The notes below the pieces were generated by a model. That model saw nothing but the letters and a program-made list of their open reading frames with translations. It was not told the DNA's origin and did no database searches. DNA of 64,000 nucleotides from positions 62,001 through 126,000 of IMG/VR virus record IMGVR_UViG_3300044691_000566; one strand, given 5' to 3'. The stretch's first letter is position 1. Each line of letters begins with the position of its first letter. This DNA comes from a virus. Made by a program: the position numbers and the translations under genes. Positions 1 to 6,237 of the stretch are shown here, piece by piece.

Positions 1-182
1 GTCAGGCGCGCAACCCCGCGACGGGGGAGACGGTGCAGCTCGCCGCCACGCGTCGGGTGCGCTTCCGTGCGGGCCGCAACCTCGCCGACCTGGTGACCGG
101 CGCCAAGAAGCTGCCGACGGACGTGAGCGCGATCAAGAAGGCGCCCAAGGGTTCGGTCGGCAAGGGCGCCAGCCAGGGCTGA
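1..182 (+). CDS. HU-like DNA-binding protein (5' end cut by window)
   Basis: Only the C-terminal 59 residues are present, reading in the third frame from base 3 and ending at TGA 180-182. The start, QARNPATGETVQLAAT followed by RRVRFRAGRNL, matches the beta-arm and last helix of HU/IHF proteins (family pattern R-N-P-x-T-G-E ... F-x-x-G-x-x-L). A basic tail of about 25 residues rich in Lys, Gly and Ala follows, as in actinobacterial HU proteins that extend past the core. Known role of the family: it bends and compacts DNA as a dimer. Here it would act on phage or host DNA. The N-terminal half lies outside the window, so length and start are unknown. A hairpin terminator follows 10 bases after the stop. 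Confidence 0.85.
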   Translation, partial: QARNPATGETVQLAATRRVRFRAGRNLADLVTGAKKLPTDVSAIKKAPKGSVGKGASQG

Positions 183-192
183 TCCCCGTACG

Positions 193-226
193 AGGCCCCC
201 GTCGTCCCTGCGGATGGCGGGGGCCT
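193..226 (+). terminator. Hairpin terminator after the HU-like gene
   Basis: A perfect 9-bp stem, AGGCCCCCG at 193-201 with CGGGGGCCT at 218-226, begins 10 bases after the HU-like stop. The following sequence has only a short T-containing stretch, as is usual for terminators in high-GC phages. Confidence 0.7.
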
Positions 227-257
227 AGTCTTGCCTCCGTCAACCCCGTCATCCCTC

Positions 258-300
258 TTGACACTCCAACAATCCTTGGGGTAGTCTTGACATTGTCAAG
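258..300 (+). promoter_or_regulatory. Early-type promoter with spacer inverted repeat and downstream palindrome
   Basis: TTGACA at 258-263 and TAGTCT at 282-287 are 18 bases apart. The spacer (264-281) carries CTCCAA-N6-TTGGGG, a near-perfect inverted repeat shared by four other promoters in the window. Directly over the expected transcription start lies CTTGACA-T-TGTCAAG (286-300), a perfect 7-bp inverted repeat around one base, the best operator candidate in the region. It drives the gene starting at 313. Confidence 0.75.
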
Positions 301-312
301 GAGCGCACCACC

Positions 313-528
313 GTGAACCACCCGCCCGCCCTGCGACTCCGCAGGGACCGGCAGCCCCGCCTGATCGGCAACGTCCTGGCCATCGCGATCTTCGCGACGA
401 TAGCCGCGACCGTCCTCGCCAGGGGTGTCATGCCAGGGCCGACCGACCTACCGCAGGCGCCCGGGGTTGCCGTAGTCAACCCCGGGCCGTGCACCCCTGA
501 CCCCGTCCTGCCTGATCCGTCCTGCTGA
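313..528 (+). CDS. Small single-pass membrane protein
   Basis: Seventy-one residues. Start is GTG 313, preceded by AAGGAG at 298-303. After a basic N-terminus (residues 1-16, five Arg) there is one hydrophobic segment at about residues 18-36 (IGNVLAIAIFATIAATVLA), then a Pro-rich exterior tail ending in two Cys. The positive-inside rule suggests the N-terminus is cytoplasmic. I do not recognise the family. It is the first gene after the promoter at 258-287, so it is probably expressed early. Small early membrane proteins of phages often alter host envelope or exclude superinfecting phages, but nothing in the sequence proves this. Confidence 0.7.
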   Translation: MNHPPALRLRRDRQPRLIGNVLAIAIFATIAATVLARGVMPGPTDLPQAPGVAVVNPGPCTPDPVLPDPSC

Positions 529-537
529 GGAGACCAC

Positions 538-1152
538 ATGGAAAGCGACGAGTTCCCCTGGCTGTCCAGCCTGCCCGAGAACGAGGCCCACAACTTCGTC
601 CTGAAGCTGGGCAGCGCTCTGCACCAAGGCGACTACGTCTACGAGGACGAGGAGGTCGAGCGCTCCTGGGAGGACGTCCTGGCCGACGTGGACAAGGTGA
701 TCCGCACCTACCGGAACCTCGTCCTGGAGGTCGACGACGTCACCGAGGGCGAGCCCGTGCCGGTGCTGCGGTACACCCTGGAAGAGCGCTCCCAGTGCAA
801 GTTCGTCTACAACCTGGAACAGGCTCCGGAGTCCATCGCCAACCCCAACTTTCCCGGCCTGACCGTCCAGCCCAAGACCCTGCTGATCCTTCTCGCGCCC
901 GGCGAGGACGGGAACTGGGAGGCCGGTCTCGTGAGCGTGAGCGGCCCGTTCTTCCTGAAGGATGACCGGCCGGGCAGGCGCGTCGAGAGCGTCCCCTTCA
1001 CGAACCCCATGGACGAGGACAGCGGGGCGCCGGAGTGGGTGCGCCTGATCGTCCAGGACCACCTGGACACCCTCAACCACGAGTACTCCCACCGCACGAC
1101 TATGCAGAGCCGGAGCCTGGTCGCCCACAGCGAGACGATCCCGGAGGGATGA
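538..1152 (+). CDS. Hypothetical acidic protein, first of a paralogous triplet
   Basis: A 204-residue protein of unknown function. Start ATG 538 has GAGGAG at 526-531. Its opening MESDEFPWLSSLPENEAHNF resembles the openings of the next two genes (MEAPAFPRVGDLPESEQ and MDSIAFPWLKHLPDDEQ), so the three share an N-terminal module of about 60 residues with different downstream parts. The rest is acidic and shows no catalytic motif I can name. The stop TGA 1150-1152 lies 2 bases before the next start. The three genes are probably co-transcribed from the promoter at 258-287. Confidence 0.7.
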   Translation: MESDEFPWLSSLPENEAHNFVLKLGSALHQGDYVYEDEEVERSWEDVLADVDKVIRTYRNLVLEVDDVTEGEPVPVLRYTLEERSQCKFVYNLEQAPESIANPNFPGLTVQPKTLLILLAPGEDGNWEAGLVSVSGPFFLKDDRPGRRVESVPFTNPMDEDSGAPEWVRLIVQDHLDTLNHEYSHRTTMQSRSLVAHSETIPEG

Positions 1153-1154
1153 CC

Positions 1155-1487
1155 ATGGAGGCCCCCGCGTTCCCCCGGGTCGGGGACCTGCCCGAGAGCG
1201 AGCAGCGCTCCTTCTGGAACGGGCTGTGCGTCGCCCTGCACAACACCAAAGCCTCCCTGTCGAAGCCCACCGCGCACGACTTCGAGGCGGAGAGTGCGCC
1301 CGTCATCGCCATGTGGAAGGAAAGGGCGCAGATGTACGCGGCCATGTCCCTGGAGGAGCGCCAGCAGGAGGCCGCGCGCACGACGGCTCGGGAGCTGTTC
1401 ACCGTGCTGATGCCGGGTAACACCGGGATCAGCACGGCCGACGAGGTGGCGGACACGATCCTCGCCGCGATCCGAAAGGTGGTCTGA
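1155..1487 (+). CDS. Hypothetical protein, second of the paralogous triplet
   Basis: One hundred and ten residues, function unknown. Two ATG codons compete, 1149 and 1155. I choose 1155 because MEAPAFPRVG then lines up with the N-termini of both neighbours, and GGAGGG at 1143-1148 is correctly spaced for it. This is the shortest of the three paralogs: essentially the shared module plus an alpha-helical tail (residues about 45-110). Confidence 0.7.
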   Translation: MEAPAFPRVGDLPESEQRSFWNGLCVALHNTKASLSKPTAHDFEAESAPVIAMWKERAQMYAAMSLEERQQEAARTTARELFTVLMPGNTGISTADEVADTILAAIRKVV

Positions 1488-1489
1488 CC

Positions 1490-2344
1490 ATGGACAGCAT
1501 CGCGTTCCCCTGGCTCAAGCATCTGCCCGACGACGAACAGGTCGAGTGCCTGCGCGAGCTGAAGAAGATCCTGTCCCAGGGCAGCGGCTCCTGGGAGTTC
1601 CGCCTGAACTCCCTGGACGAAGCTCTGATCTCGTGGAAGTCCACGGCCGAGGTGTATGCCGATTCGGAGACGCTGGCGGCCCTCACCGCCAAGGTTCGTC
1701 AGGACGTGCTGACCGCCTTCGAGGTGGACGAGAACTACGCCTCCACGAGGTCGACGGCCCTCACCCCGTCCGAGGAGGCGCAGACCAAGACGGAGATCAC
1801 CGAATACCTGGAGCGCATGTACGGCGTCGGCGAGATGCCGCTCACCGTGGGTCCCGCGCCCCGGTTGCTCGACTGCGGCCTGTGCTACGAGGAGGACGGC
1901 GAGGAGGTCCACCCGCATCCGGAGTGCACCTGGGAGATCCCCTGTCCCCGCTGCGGCAAGCGCGTGGAAACGTGGTTCGACCGCTCGCTGTGCCCCGAGC
2001 CCTGCGGCTCGATGCACAACCGGTGCACCGACTGCGGCAACATCGTGGACCACTGCCCCATCGAGAGCGCCAGGGCGCAGGCCCGCTACAAGCCCGGCTC
2101 CGTCATCACCCAGGGCATCGGGCCCGGTTCGTGGCGCTGGGAAGTCGTCGATGTGCTCAACACCTGCTACCGGGTGCGTACGCTGACGGGTTCGACCTCG
2201 GGCTCGCCCACCTACTCCACCTGGGAGTTCGGCCTGTGCGAGGACGCCACCGTGCTGGAGTGGCAGAAGGACGGCCGTGAGGGCGTCATCGACGCCGAGG
2301 GCAACTCCAGCATCCCGGAGGAGGCGAAGACCGATGGCGACTGA
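1490..2344 (+). CDS. Zinc-finger-rich hypothetical protein, third of the triplet
   Basis: A 284-residue protein. Residues 1-60 are the shared triplet module (MDSIAFPWLKHLPDDEQ). The middle, about residues 125-185, has a dense series of Cys pairs (CGLC, CPRC, CTDC and single CP/CG positions with a nearby His), consistent with two or three zinc-binding ribbons. The C-terminal part (residues about 200-255) is beta-rich. Such ribbons usually bind nucleic acid or hold protein contacts, but the target cannot be read from the sequence. The end overlaps the next start at 2334. Confidence 0.7.
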   Translation: MDSIAFPWLKHLPDDEQVECLRELKKILSQGSGSWEFRLNSLDEALISWKSTAEVYADSETLAALTAKVRQDVLTAFEVDENYASTRSTALTPSEEAQTKTEITEYLERMYGVGEMPLTVGPAPRLLDCGLCYEEDGEEVHPHPECTWEIPCPRCGKRVETWFDRSLCPEPCGSMHNRCTDCGNIVDHCPIESARAQARYKPGSVITQGIGPGSWRWEVVDVLNTCYRVRTLTGSTSGSPTYSTWEFGLCEDATVLEWQKDGREGVIDAEGNSSIPEEAKTDGD

Positions 2345-2681
2345 GGACAAGGCCGTGACGCCCTACGAACGGGTGCGGCTGTACACGGAGCTACACACGG
2401 GTTGCAGTCTGGGCGACGAGATCCTCTTCGACAGGCGCTTCAAGACCGCGCCGTGGCCCCGGACGGGGTACGCCCTGGAGCAGGCCGACGTGGTCGCGGT
2501 CCTGGACGAGCTGGTCCTGCTGCGGGAGGAGCTGGCCAGGGCCAAGGAGGTGAGTGCGGAGGTCGGGGAGAAGGTGCAGCGCATGGTGGCGTTGCACAAC
2601 GAGTACGTGGCCACCGCTGAGCGGGAGATCGAGGGCCTCGAAGCGCAGGTACGAGAAGGAGGTGGCCTCAATGACGACTGA
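2334..2681 (+). CDS. Coiled-coil hypothetical protein
   Basis: One hundred and fifteen residues from ATG 2334, with a GGAGGAGGCG ribosome site at 2318-2327 inside the preceding gene. The N-terminus (TPYERVRLYTELHTG ... GDEI) and a middle segment (DVVAVLDELVLLREEL) have counterparts in the next gene (TPYGRLSAYLDV ... GDPI and DLASVLYELNTLRQD), so the pair looks like a tandem duplication. Residues about 50-110 are a long charged helix, probably a coiled coil. Function unknown. Confidence 0.65.
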   Translation: MATEDKAVTPYERVRLYTELHTGCSLGDEILFDRRFKTAPWPRTGYALEQADVVAVLDELVLLREELARAKEVSAEVGEKVQRMVALHNEYVATAEREIEGLEAQVREGGGLNDD

Positions 2682-3300
2682 GCGGACCCCGTACGGACGG
2701 CTGAGCGCCTACCTGGACGTCCTGCCCCAGGGGACGATGTGCGCCGGGGATCCGATCATCGTGGGCGGCGACTCGATGAATCCCCTGCGGGTCTACCGGG
2801 GTGACCTGGCGAGTGTGCTGTACGAACTGAACACGCTGCGGCAGGACCACAAGGACCCGGCGCTGGGCTGGGAGACGGCTGCGATAGAGGCGCAACTGTA
2901 TGAGCAGGCCAACGACAAGCTCTGGGCTCTGGAGGACCTGGTCAAGAAGCTGGGCTCCGAGAAGCTGCGCGACAAGGTGGAGGAGCTGCTGGAGACGCCT
3001 CCGGCCGACGGCCCCACCAAGCGTGAGGGCGTCGTGGAGGAGCTGCGCAAGGCCCTGGAGGAGCTGGCCGTCCAGCGTCAGGACATCGAGGACCTCACCA
3101 ACGAGCGGGACGATCTCAAAGACGAGGTCGAGTACCTGAGGGGGACGGAGGCGGTGTCCGTGGAGAAGGCCGTGGAGGCCGTCAGGCTCCGCCTGGAGGC
3201 GTTCTTGCAGGACGGCACGCTGATGGGTGGCCTGGCGGCCCGCAACGCCGCCCTGGACCTGCTGAGGGGCCTGCCGGGCATCCCCGAGTCCAGGGGCTGA
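2671..3300 (+). CDS. Coiled-coil hypothetical protein, paralog of preceding gene
   Basis: A 209-residue protein. Start ATG 2671 lies 11 bases before the upstream stop, with AGAAGGAGGTG at 2655-2665. An N-terminal segment of about 60 residues matches the preceding protein. Residues about 75-165 are heptad-like charged helices rich in Glu, Lys and Leu. The helices and length would suit an oligomer. No enzymatic motif is visible. Confidence 0.65.
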   Translation: MTTERTPYGRLSAYLDVLPQGTMCAGDPIIVGGDSMNPLRVYRGDLASVLYELNTLRQDHKDPALGWETAAIEAQLYEQANDKLWALEDLVKKLGSEKLRDKVEELLETPPADGPTKREGVVEELRKALEELAVQRQDIEDLTNERDDLKDEVEYLRGTEAVSVEKAVEAVRLRLEAFLQDGTLMGGLAARNAALDLLRGLPGIPESRG

Positions 3301-3408
3301 ACGGATGAGATGGACCATGCGTATCTGGGCGCGTGCCGGGTGCGGTCGGCATCATGCGCCGTGGTGGAGGACTGTTCCTCCGCCGTCCTGCGGGAGGAGG
3401 TGATTTTC

Positions 3409-3492
3409 ATGTCCTGCGCCAACCCTGACTGTCGTCGTGGCGGCTGTACCACCGGCCCCAAGCCATCGGAGGGCTCCGGCCCCAAGCGCTAA
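3409..3492 (+). CDS. 27-residue Cys-rich miniprotein
   Basis: ATG 3409 follows an excellent ribosome site, GGGAGGAGGTG at 3392-3402. The peptide begins MSCANPDCRRGGC and ends in a Ser/Gly/Pro/Lys tail. Three Cys fall in the first 13 residues, suggesting a tiny metal or disulfide knuckle. Very short, so the call rests mainly on the ribosome site and the terminator that follows directly. Confidence 0.5.
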   Translation: MSCANPDCRRGGCTTGPKPSEGSGPKR

Positions 3493-3503
3493 CCTATGGC
3501 GCG

Positions 3504-3532
3504 AGCCCCCCTTCCTCGGGAGGGGGGCTTTC
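3504..3532 (+). terminator. Hairpin terminator closing the first early operon
   Basis: AGCCCCCC pairs with GGGGGGCT around a short Cys/Thr-rich codon-free loop region (3504-3529), followed by TTTCCCC. It sits 12 bases after the miniprotein stop and just before the next promoter. Confidence 0.8.
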
Positions 3533-3535
3533 CCC

Positions 3536-3588
3536 TTGACTCCCCAACAATCCTTGTAGTAGTCTCAGACCCATCAACCCGCCAGAGA
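3536..3588 (+). promoter_or_regulatory. Early-type promoter plus CCGCCAGAG leader
   Basis: TTGACT 3536-3541 and TAGTCT 3560-3565 with an 18-base spacer containing CCCCAACAATCCTTGTAG, a weaker copy of the shared spacer repeat. The leader CCGCCAGAGA at 3579-3588 recurs downstream of other early promoters and just before other small genes. Confidence 0.75.
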
Positions 3589-3604
3589 ATCCCGGGAGTT
3601 ACCT

Positions 3605-3832
3605 ATGACCAAGACCGTGCGCGCCCTCACCCTCACCGCCGCCACCGGCATGCTCGCCCTCACCGCCGCCTGCGGCTCGCACCACACCCACACCCACGGG
3701 GTCCCGGTGGTCGCGGTGCACCACTACTCCAGCCACCCGGCCCCCACCACCCACGTGATCGTGCACCACGTGCACCACGTCGTCGTGCACCCGGCGGCCC
3801 CCAAGACCTCCTCCAAGTTCCGCAAGCACTAG
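3605..3832 (+). CDS. His-rich putative lipoprotein
   Basis: Seventy-five residues. The N-terminus is a type II signal peptide: basic MTKTVR, hydrophobic stretch at residues 7-20, then a lipobox-like LTAAC with Cys23 as the predicted lipidated residue. The mature part has about a dozen His in HxH and HH patterns (residues 25-62) followed by a short basic tail, so it could bind transition metals at the outer face of the membrane. It has its own promoter and terminator, so it is a stand-alone unit. Phage lipoproteins elsewhere act in superinfection exclusion. That role, or metal capture, is inference. ATG start at 3605. Confidence 0.75.
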   Translation: MTKTVRALTLTAATGMLALTAACGSHHTHTHGVPVVAVHHYSSHPAPTTHVIVHHVHHVVVHPAAPKTSSKFRKH

Positions 3833-3845
3833 TCCCGTCCCCGGC

Positions 3846-3877
3846 GGCCCGGTCTCCTCTCCCCAGGGGGCCGGGCC
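3846..3877 (+). terminator. Terminator after the lipoprotein gene
   Basis: GGCCCGG 3846-3852 pairs with CCGGGCC 3871-3877, 13 bases after the lipoprotein stop. Confidence 0.6.
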
Positions 3878-3900
3878 TTCGCCGTATCGAGAGGAGCCCT

Positions 3901-4089
3901 GTGGCCCAGACCCGAGAACGACGTATGTATCTGTACTGGAAGGCACTCAAGAAGGATCGGGAGTACCAGCGCGGGTACCGCCGTGAGGGCTGTTATCCCA
4001 AGCCGCTGATGATGGTCGCCATCAAGTTCAGCACCCCCATCCGCGAGGTCCGCGAAATCCTCGACATGCAGAAGGGAGAGCCCCGATGA
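3901..4089 (+). CDS. Small basic hypothetical protein, possible HTH
   Basis: Sixty-two residues from GTG 3901, with GAGAGGAG at 3889-3896. Strongly basic N-terminal half (RERR, KALKKDREYQRGYRR). The C-terminal segment, about residues 37-57 (MVAIKFSTPIREVREIL), has the spacing of a helix-turn-helix, which would suit a small DNA-binding regulator. The evidence is weak. It overlaps the next gene by 4 bases (ATGA), so the two are translationally coupled. Confidence 0.6.
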   Translation: MAQTRERRMYLYWKALKKDREYQRGYRREGCYPKPLMMVAIKFSTPIREVREILDMQKGEPR

Positions 4090-4907
4090 CGACTGATCCC
4101 CTCCTGGAGTATGTGGCGCGGGCTCTTGCCCGGCACGACATGGTGAACCTGGTCGGCCTGGAGCCGCACCAGGAGCTGCCCGAGCCCGACCACGAGTTCT
4201 GGGCCGTGTGGCGGGCCACGGCCCGTGTGGCCATCCGCGCCGTACGCGAGGCCGACGGTACGCGGACGATGGCGCTGGGCCCGGACCTGTCGGACTGGGA
4301 CAGTGCGGAGGATTCCGTCCACGACGAGCACGGCATGGAACCGGTCGACGAGGCGCCCCACCGCTGCCCGTTCTGTAGCACCGAGACCGTGTACCAGACG
4401 TTCTCCGGCGGCAAGGAGTGGTACTGCCCGGGGTGCGACGCCAGCGACTCGTACGAGAGCGGTCAGGCTCCTCGCCGTGTCGCGATGCTGACCACCCCCG
4501 AGGGCAGGACAGCCTTGCGCAAGGAGATGCGCGAGCACCTCGCCCCCGAGGATCCGGCCCCCGTGGACGCCGTCCCGCCCAACCCCTGCACCGCCACCTT
4601 CCCGGCCGTCAATCTCCGGGGGGAGGAGATAGGGATGATCCGGTGCGCCCTGGTCGCCGGGCACTATGACCGGTCTGTGATACCCGGAGCGGAGGATCCC
4701 GGCGGCTGGCACGAGGGTTCGGGCGTGCGGGTGCGCTCCGTCGTCTGGAGCGACGACGCCCGGGGTGCGGTGCCGCACGACGGCCGCTCGTACGAGGAGA
4801 AGATCAGCGCGCCCATGTCCCCGGCGAGCATCCAGGCACTGGCCAAAAAGCTCGCCGACGGCACTGTCGCCCGCCGCAAGATCAAGATGCCCAAGGAGCC
4901 GGAGTGA
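4086..4907 (+). CDS. Zinc-ribbon hypothetical protein
   Basis: A 273-residue protein. A clear ribbon CPFC ... CPGC lies at about residues 94-118, as in Lar-like phage proteins. Later regions have isolated Cys (residues about 163 and 184) and a Lys/Arg-rich C-terminus. The N-terminal 60 residues are helical (VARALARHDMVNLVG). Function is unknown. Neighbours overlap by 4 bases on both sides, so it belongs to an operon running 3901-6175. Confidence 0.65.
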   Translation: MTTDPLLEYVARALARHDMVNLVGLEPHQELPEPDHEFWAVWRATARVAIRAVREADGTRTMALGPDLSDWDSAEDSVHDEHGMEPVDEAPHRCPFCSTETVYQTFSGGKEWYCPGCDASDSYESGQAPRRVAMLTTPEGRTALRKEMREHLAPEDPAPVDAVPPNPCTATFPAVNLRGEEIGMIRCALVAGHYDRSVIPGAEDPGGWHEGSGVRVRSVVWSDDARGAVPHDGRSYEEKISAPMSPASIQALAKKLADGTVARRKIKMPKEPE

Positions 4908-5338
4908 CCGACGAAGAGCGCGACGACACGGCCCGGCTGGCGTTCGTCCAGCGCGTCATGGAGATCTTCTGGCATGCCGACGTCTGCACCGAACTGATGT
5001 GGTACGTCGAGGACGGAGTGCTGTGCCTGTCGGCGGACGTCTCCGACATCTTCGCGTGGGGCAGCGCCGACTCCGAGGAGATCACCCCGCAGACCCTGCC
5101 GGTCCTGGAGGAGGCGTTCAGGGAACTGAAGGCCCTCGGCTCGCCGCCGTGGGGCCGCGCCGAGTGGCTGCCGGAGCTGTACGCGGCCCGTGTGCGCGGC
5201 ATGAGGCCCCAGGGCGCCGCGTACCCCGAGGGGGCTGCCGACGGCGCTGTGGCGGCTCTCCTGGATGCCTGCGGGCCCGCGCGGGAGACCGGCCTCGGCA
5301 ACCCCAAGAAGCGCCCGGTGTACGAAGGAGAGTCGTGA
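4904..5338 (+). CDS. Hypothetical protein
   Basis: One hundred and forty-four residues from GTG 4904 (GTGA overlap with the previous stop, ribosome site AAGGAG at 4893-4898). Acidic, with a Trp/Cys-containing core at residues 20-50 (IFWHADVCTELMWYVEDG) and a helical second half. I recognise no catalytic motif. The GTGA overlaps at both ends indicate coupled translation. Confidence 0.6.
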   Translation: MTDEERDDTARLAFVQRVMEIFWHADVCTELMWYVEDGVLCLSADVSDIFAWGSADSEEITPQTLPVLEEAFRELKALGSPPWGRAEWLPELYAARVRGMRPQGAAYPEGAADGAVAALLDACGPARETGLGNPKKRPVYEGES

Positions 5339-5913
5339 ACGACCTGTACTTCTGCCCGACGGCGGGGGAGATCGAGTCGGCCGGGCACGGCGGTTTCAAG
5401 AACGGCGTGTGCTGCAAGCACCCGTGGCTGCACGTGCCGGTGGAGGACTCCCCGGCGGTCCAGAAGATATCCCTGTACCTCAGCGACATGCGCCGGGAGT
5501 GGTACGCCGAGGAGAAGGTGGGTGAGATCTTCCGGCGGCGGCTGACCGAGTACGTCAGGGAGCTGGAGGGGAGGAGCGACCGGATCAGCACGGTAAAGGT
5601 CCGGCAGCGGCTGACCCTGATCCTGGCCATGTCGGGGACGCCGGACCCCTCGGAGCACCAGGACCGGGTGCTGAACGACCCGGAGGGTCTGTGGGGGTCC
5701 ACGCCGGGCTGGCGGTGCTGGGTGGGCCGCCATGCCCAGTGCGAGCCGCTGGGGGCCGACGAGCACTGCACGTGCGCGTGCGGGCTGGGGGAGCGGGGTC
5801 ACGGCCTGGAGCAGAACGGCGTGAAGACCCCGGGCTGCGACTGCGGCCATGAGGGCATGGGCATCACCTGGCATGCCCAGACGTGTGCGTGGAGGGAGAG
5901 CCGTCGTGGATGA
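5335..5913 (+). CDS. Cys-rich hypothetical protein
   Basis: One hundred and ninety-two residues from GTG 5335, with GAAGGAG at 5324-5330. A Cys/His pair sits near the N-terminus (CPTAGEIESAGH ... CCKHPW), then a helical middle, and a Cys-rich C-terminal third (about residues 127-185) with CTCACG and CDCGHEG. The C-terminal pattern could hold one or two zinc ions. No named family recognised. Confidence 0.6.
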   Translation: MNDLYFCPTAGEIESAGHGGFKNGVCCKHPWLHVPVEDSPAVQKISLYLSDMRREWYAEEKVGEIFRRRLTEYVRELEGRSDRISTVKVRQRLTLILAMSGTPDPSEHQDRVLNDPEGLWGSTPGWRCWVGRHAQCEPLGADEHCTCACGLGERGHGLEQNGVKTPGCDCGHEGMGITWHAQTCAWRESRRG

Positions 5914-6175
5914 CATGTTCAATCGGGAGCAGATCGGCAAGTTCCGGCTGTATCCGCCGGACAGGCCCGGCGGCGGCTGGCAGATCTCGTACGACGAGGT
6001 GTGGCTGCCGGTGAGCCTGGCCGACCGGGACTCCTGCCTGGTCATTGCGGGCATGGTTCTCGCCGGGGTGGACGACGGGGTGCTGGAGGCGATGCAGGAC
6101 CGCGTCAACCGTGCGCAGTCGTCGCGGAACGTCACCCACGATGTGATCGAAGACCTCATGCGGAAGATGCCCTGA
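5906..6175 (+). CDS. Hypothetical protein
   Basis: Eighty-nine residues. I place the start at GTG 5906, 6 bases after GGAGGGAGAG (5891-5900) and overlapping the upstream stop. ATG 5915 (MFNREQIGKF) is possible but too far from that ribosome site. Mixed alpha/beta, with a hydrophobic stretch SCLVIAGMVLAGV at about residues 46-58 that looks like a buried core, not a membrane span. Last gene before the Thg1 promoter. Confidence 0.55.
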   Translation: MDDMFNREQIGKFRLYPPDRPGGGWQISYDEVWLPVSLADRDSCLVIAGMVLAGVDDGVLEAMQDRVNRAQSSRNVTHDVIEDLMRKMP

Positions 6176-6223
6176 CATAGTCAGCCCCTTGTGTAGTACA
6201 GTCCCGACCTATCCCGCCAGAAA
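6172..6223 (+). promoter_or_regulatory. Promoter and CCGCCAGAAA leader of the Thg1-like gene
   Basis: CTGACA 6172-6177 with TACAGT 6197-6202 (19 bases) or TAGTAC 6194-6199 (16 bases). The leader CCGCCAGAAA lies at 6214-6223. The spacer lacks the inverted repeat seen in the other promoters, so control may differ. Confidence 0.55.
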
Positions 6224-6237
6224 CCGAGGAGCTGCCC

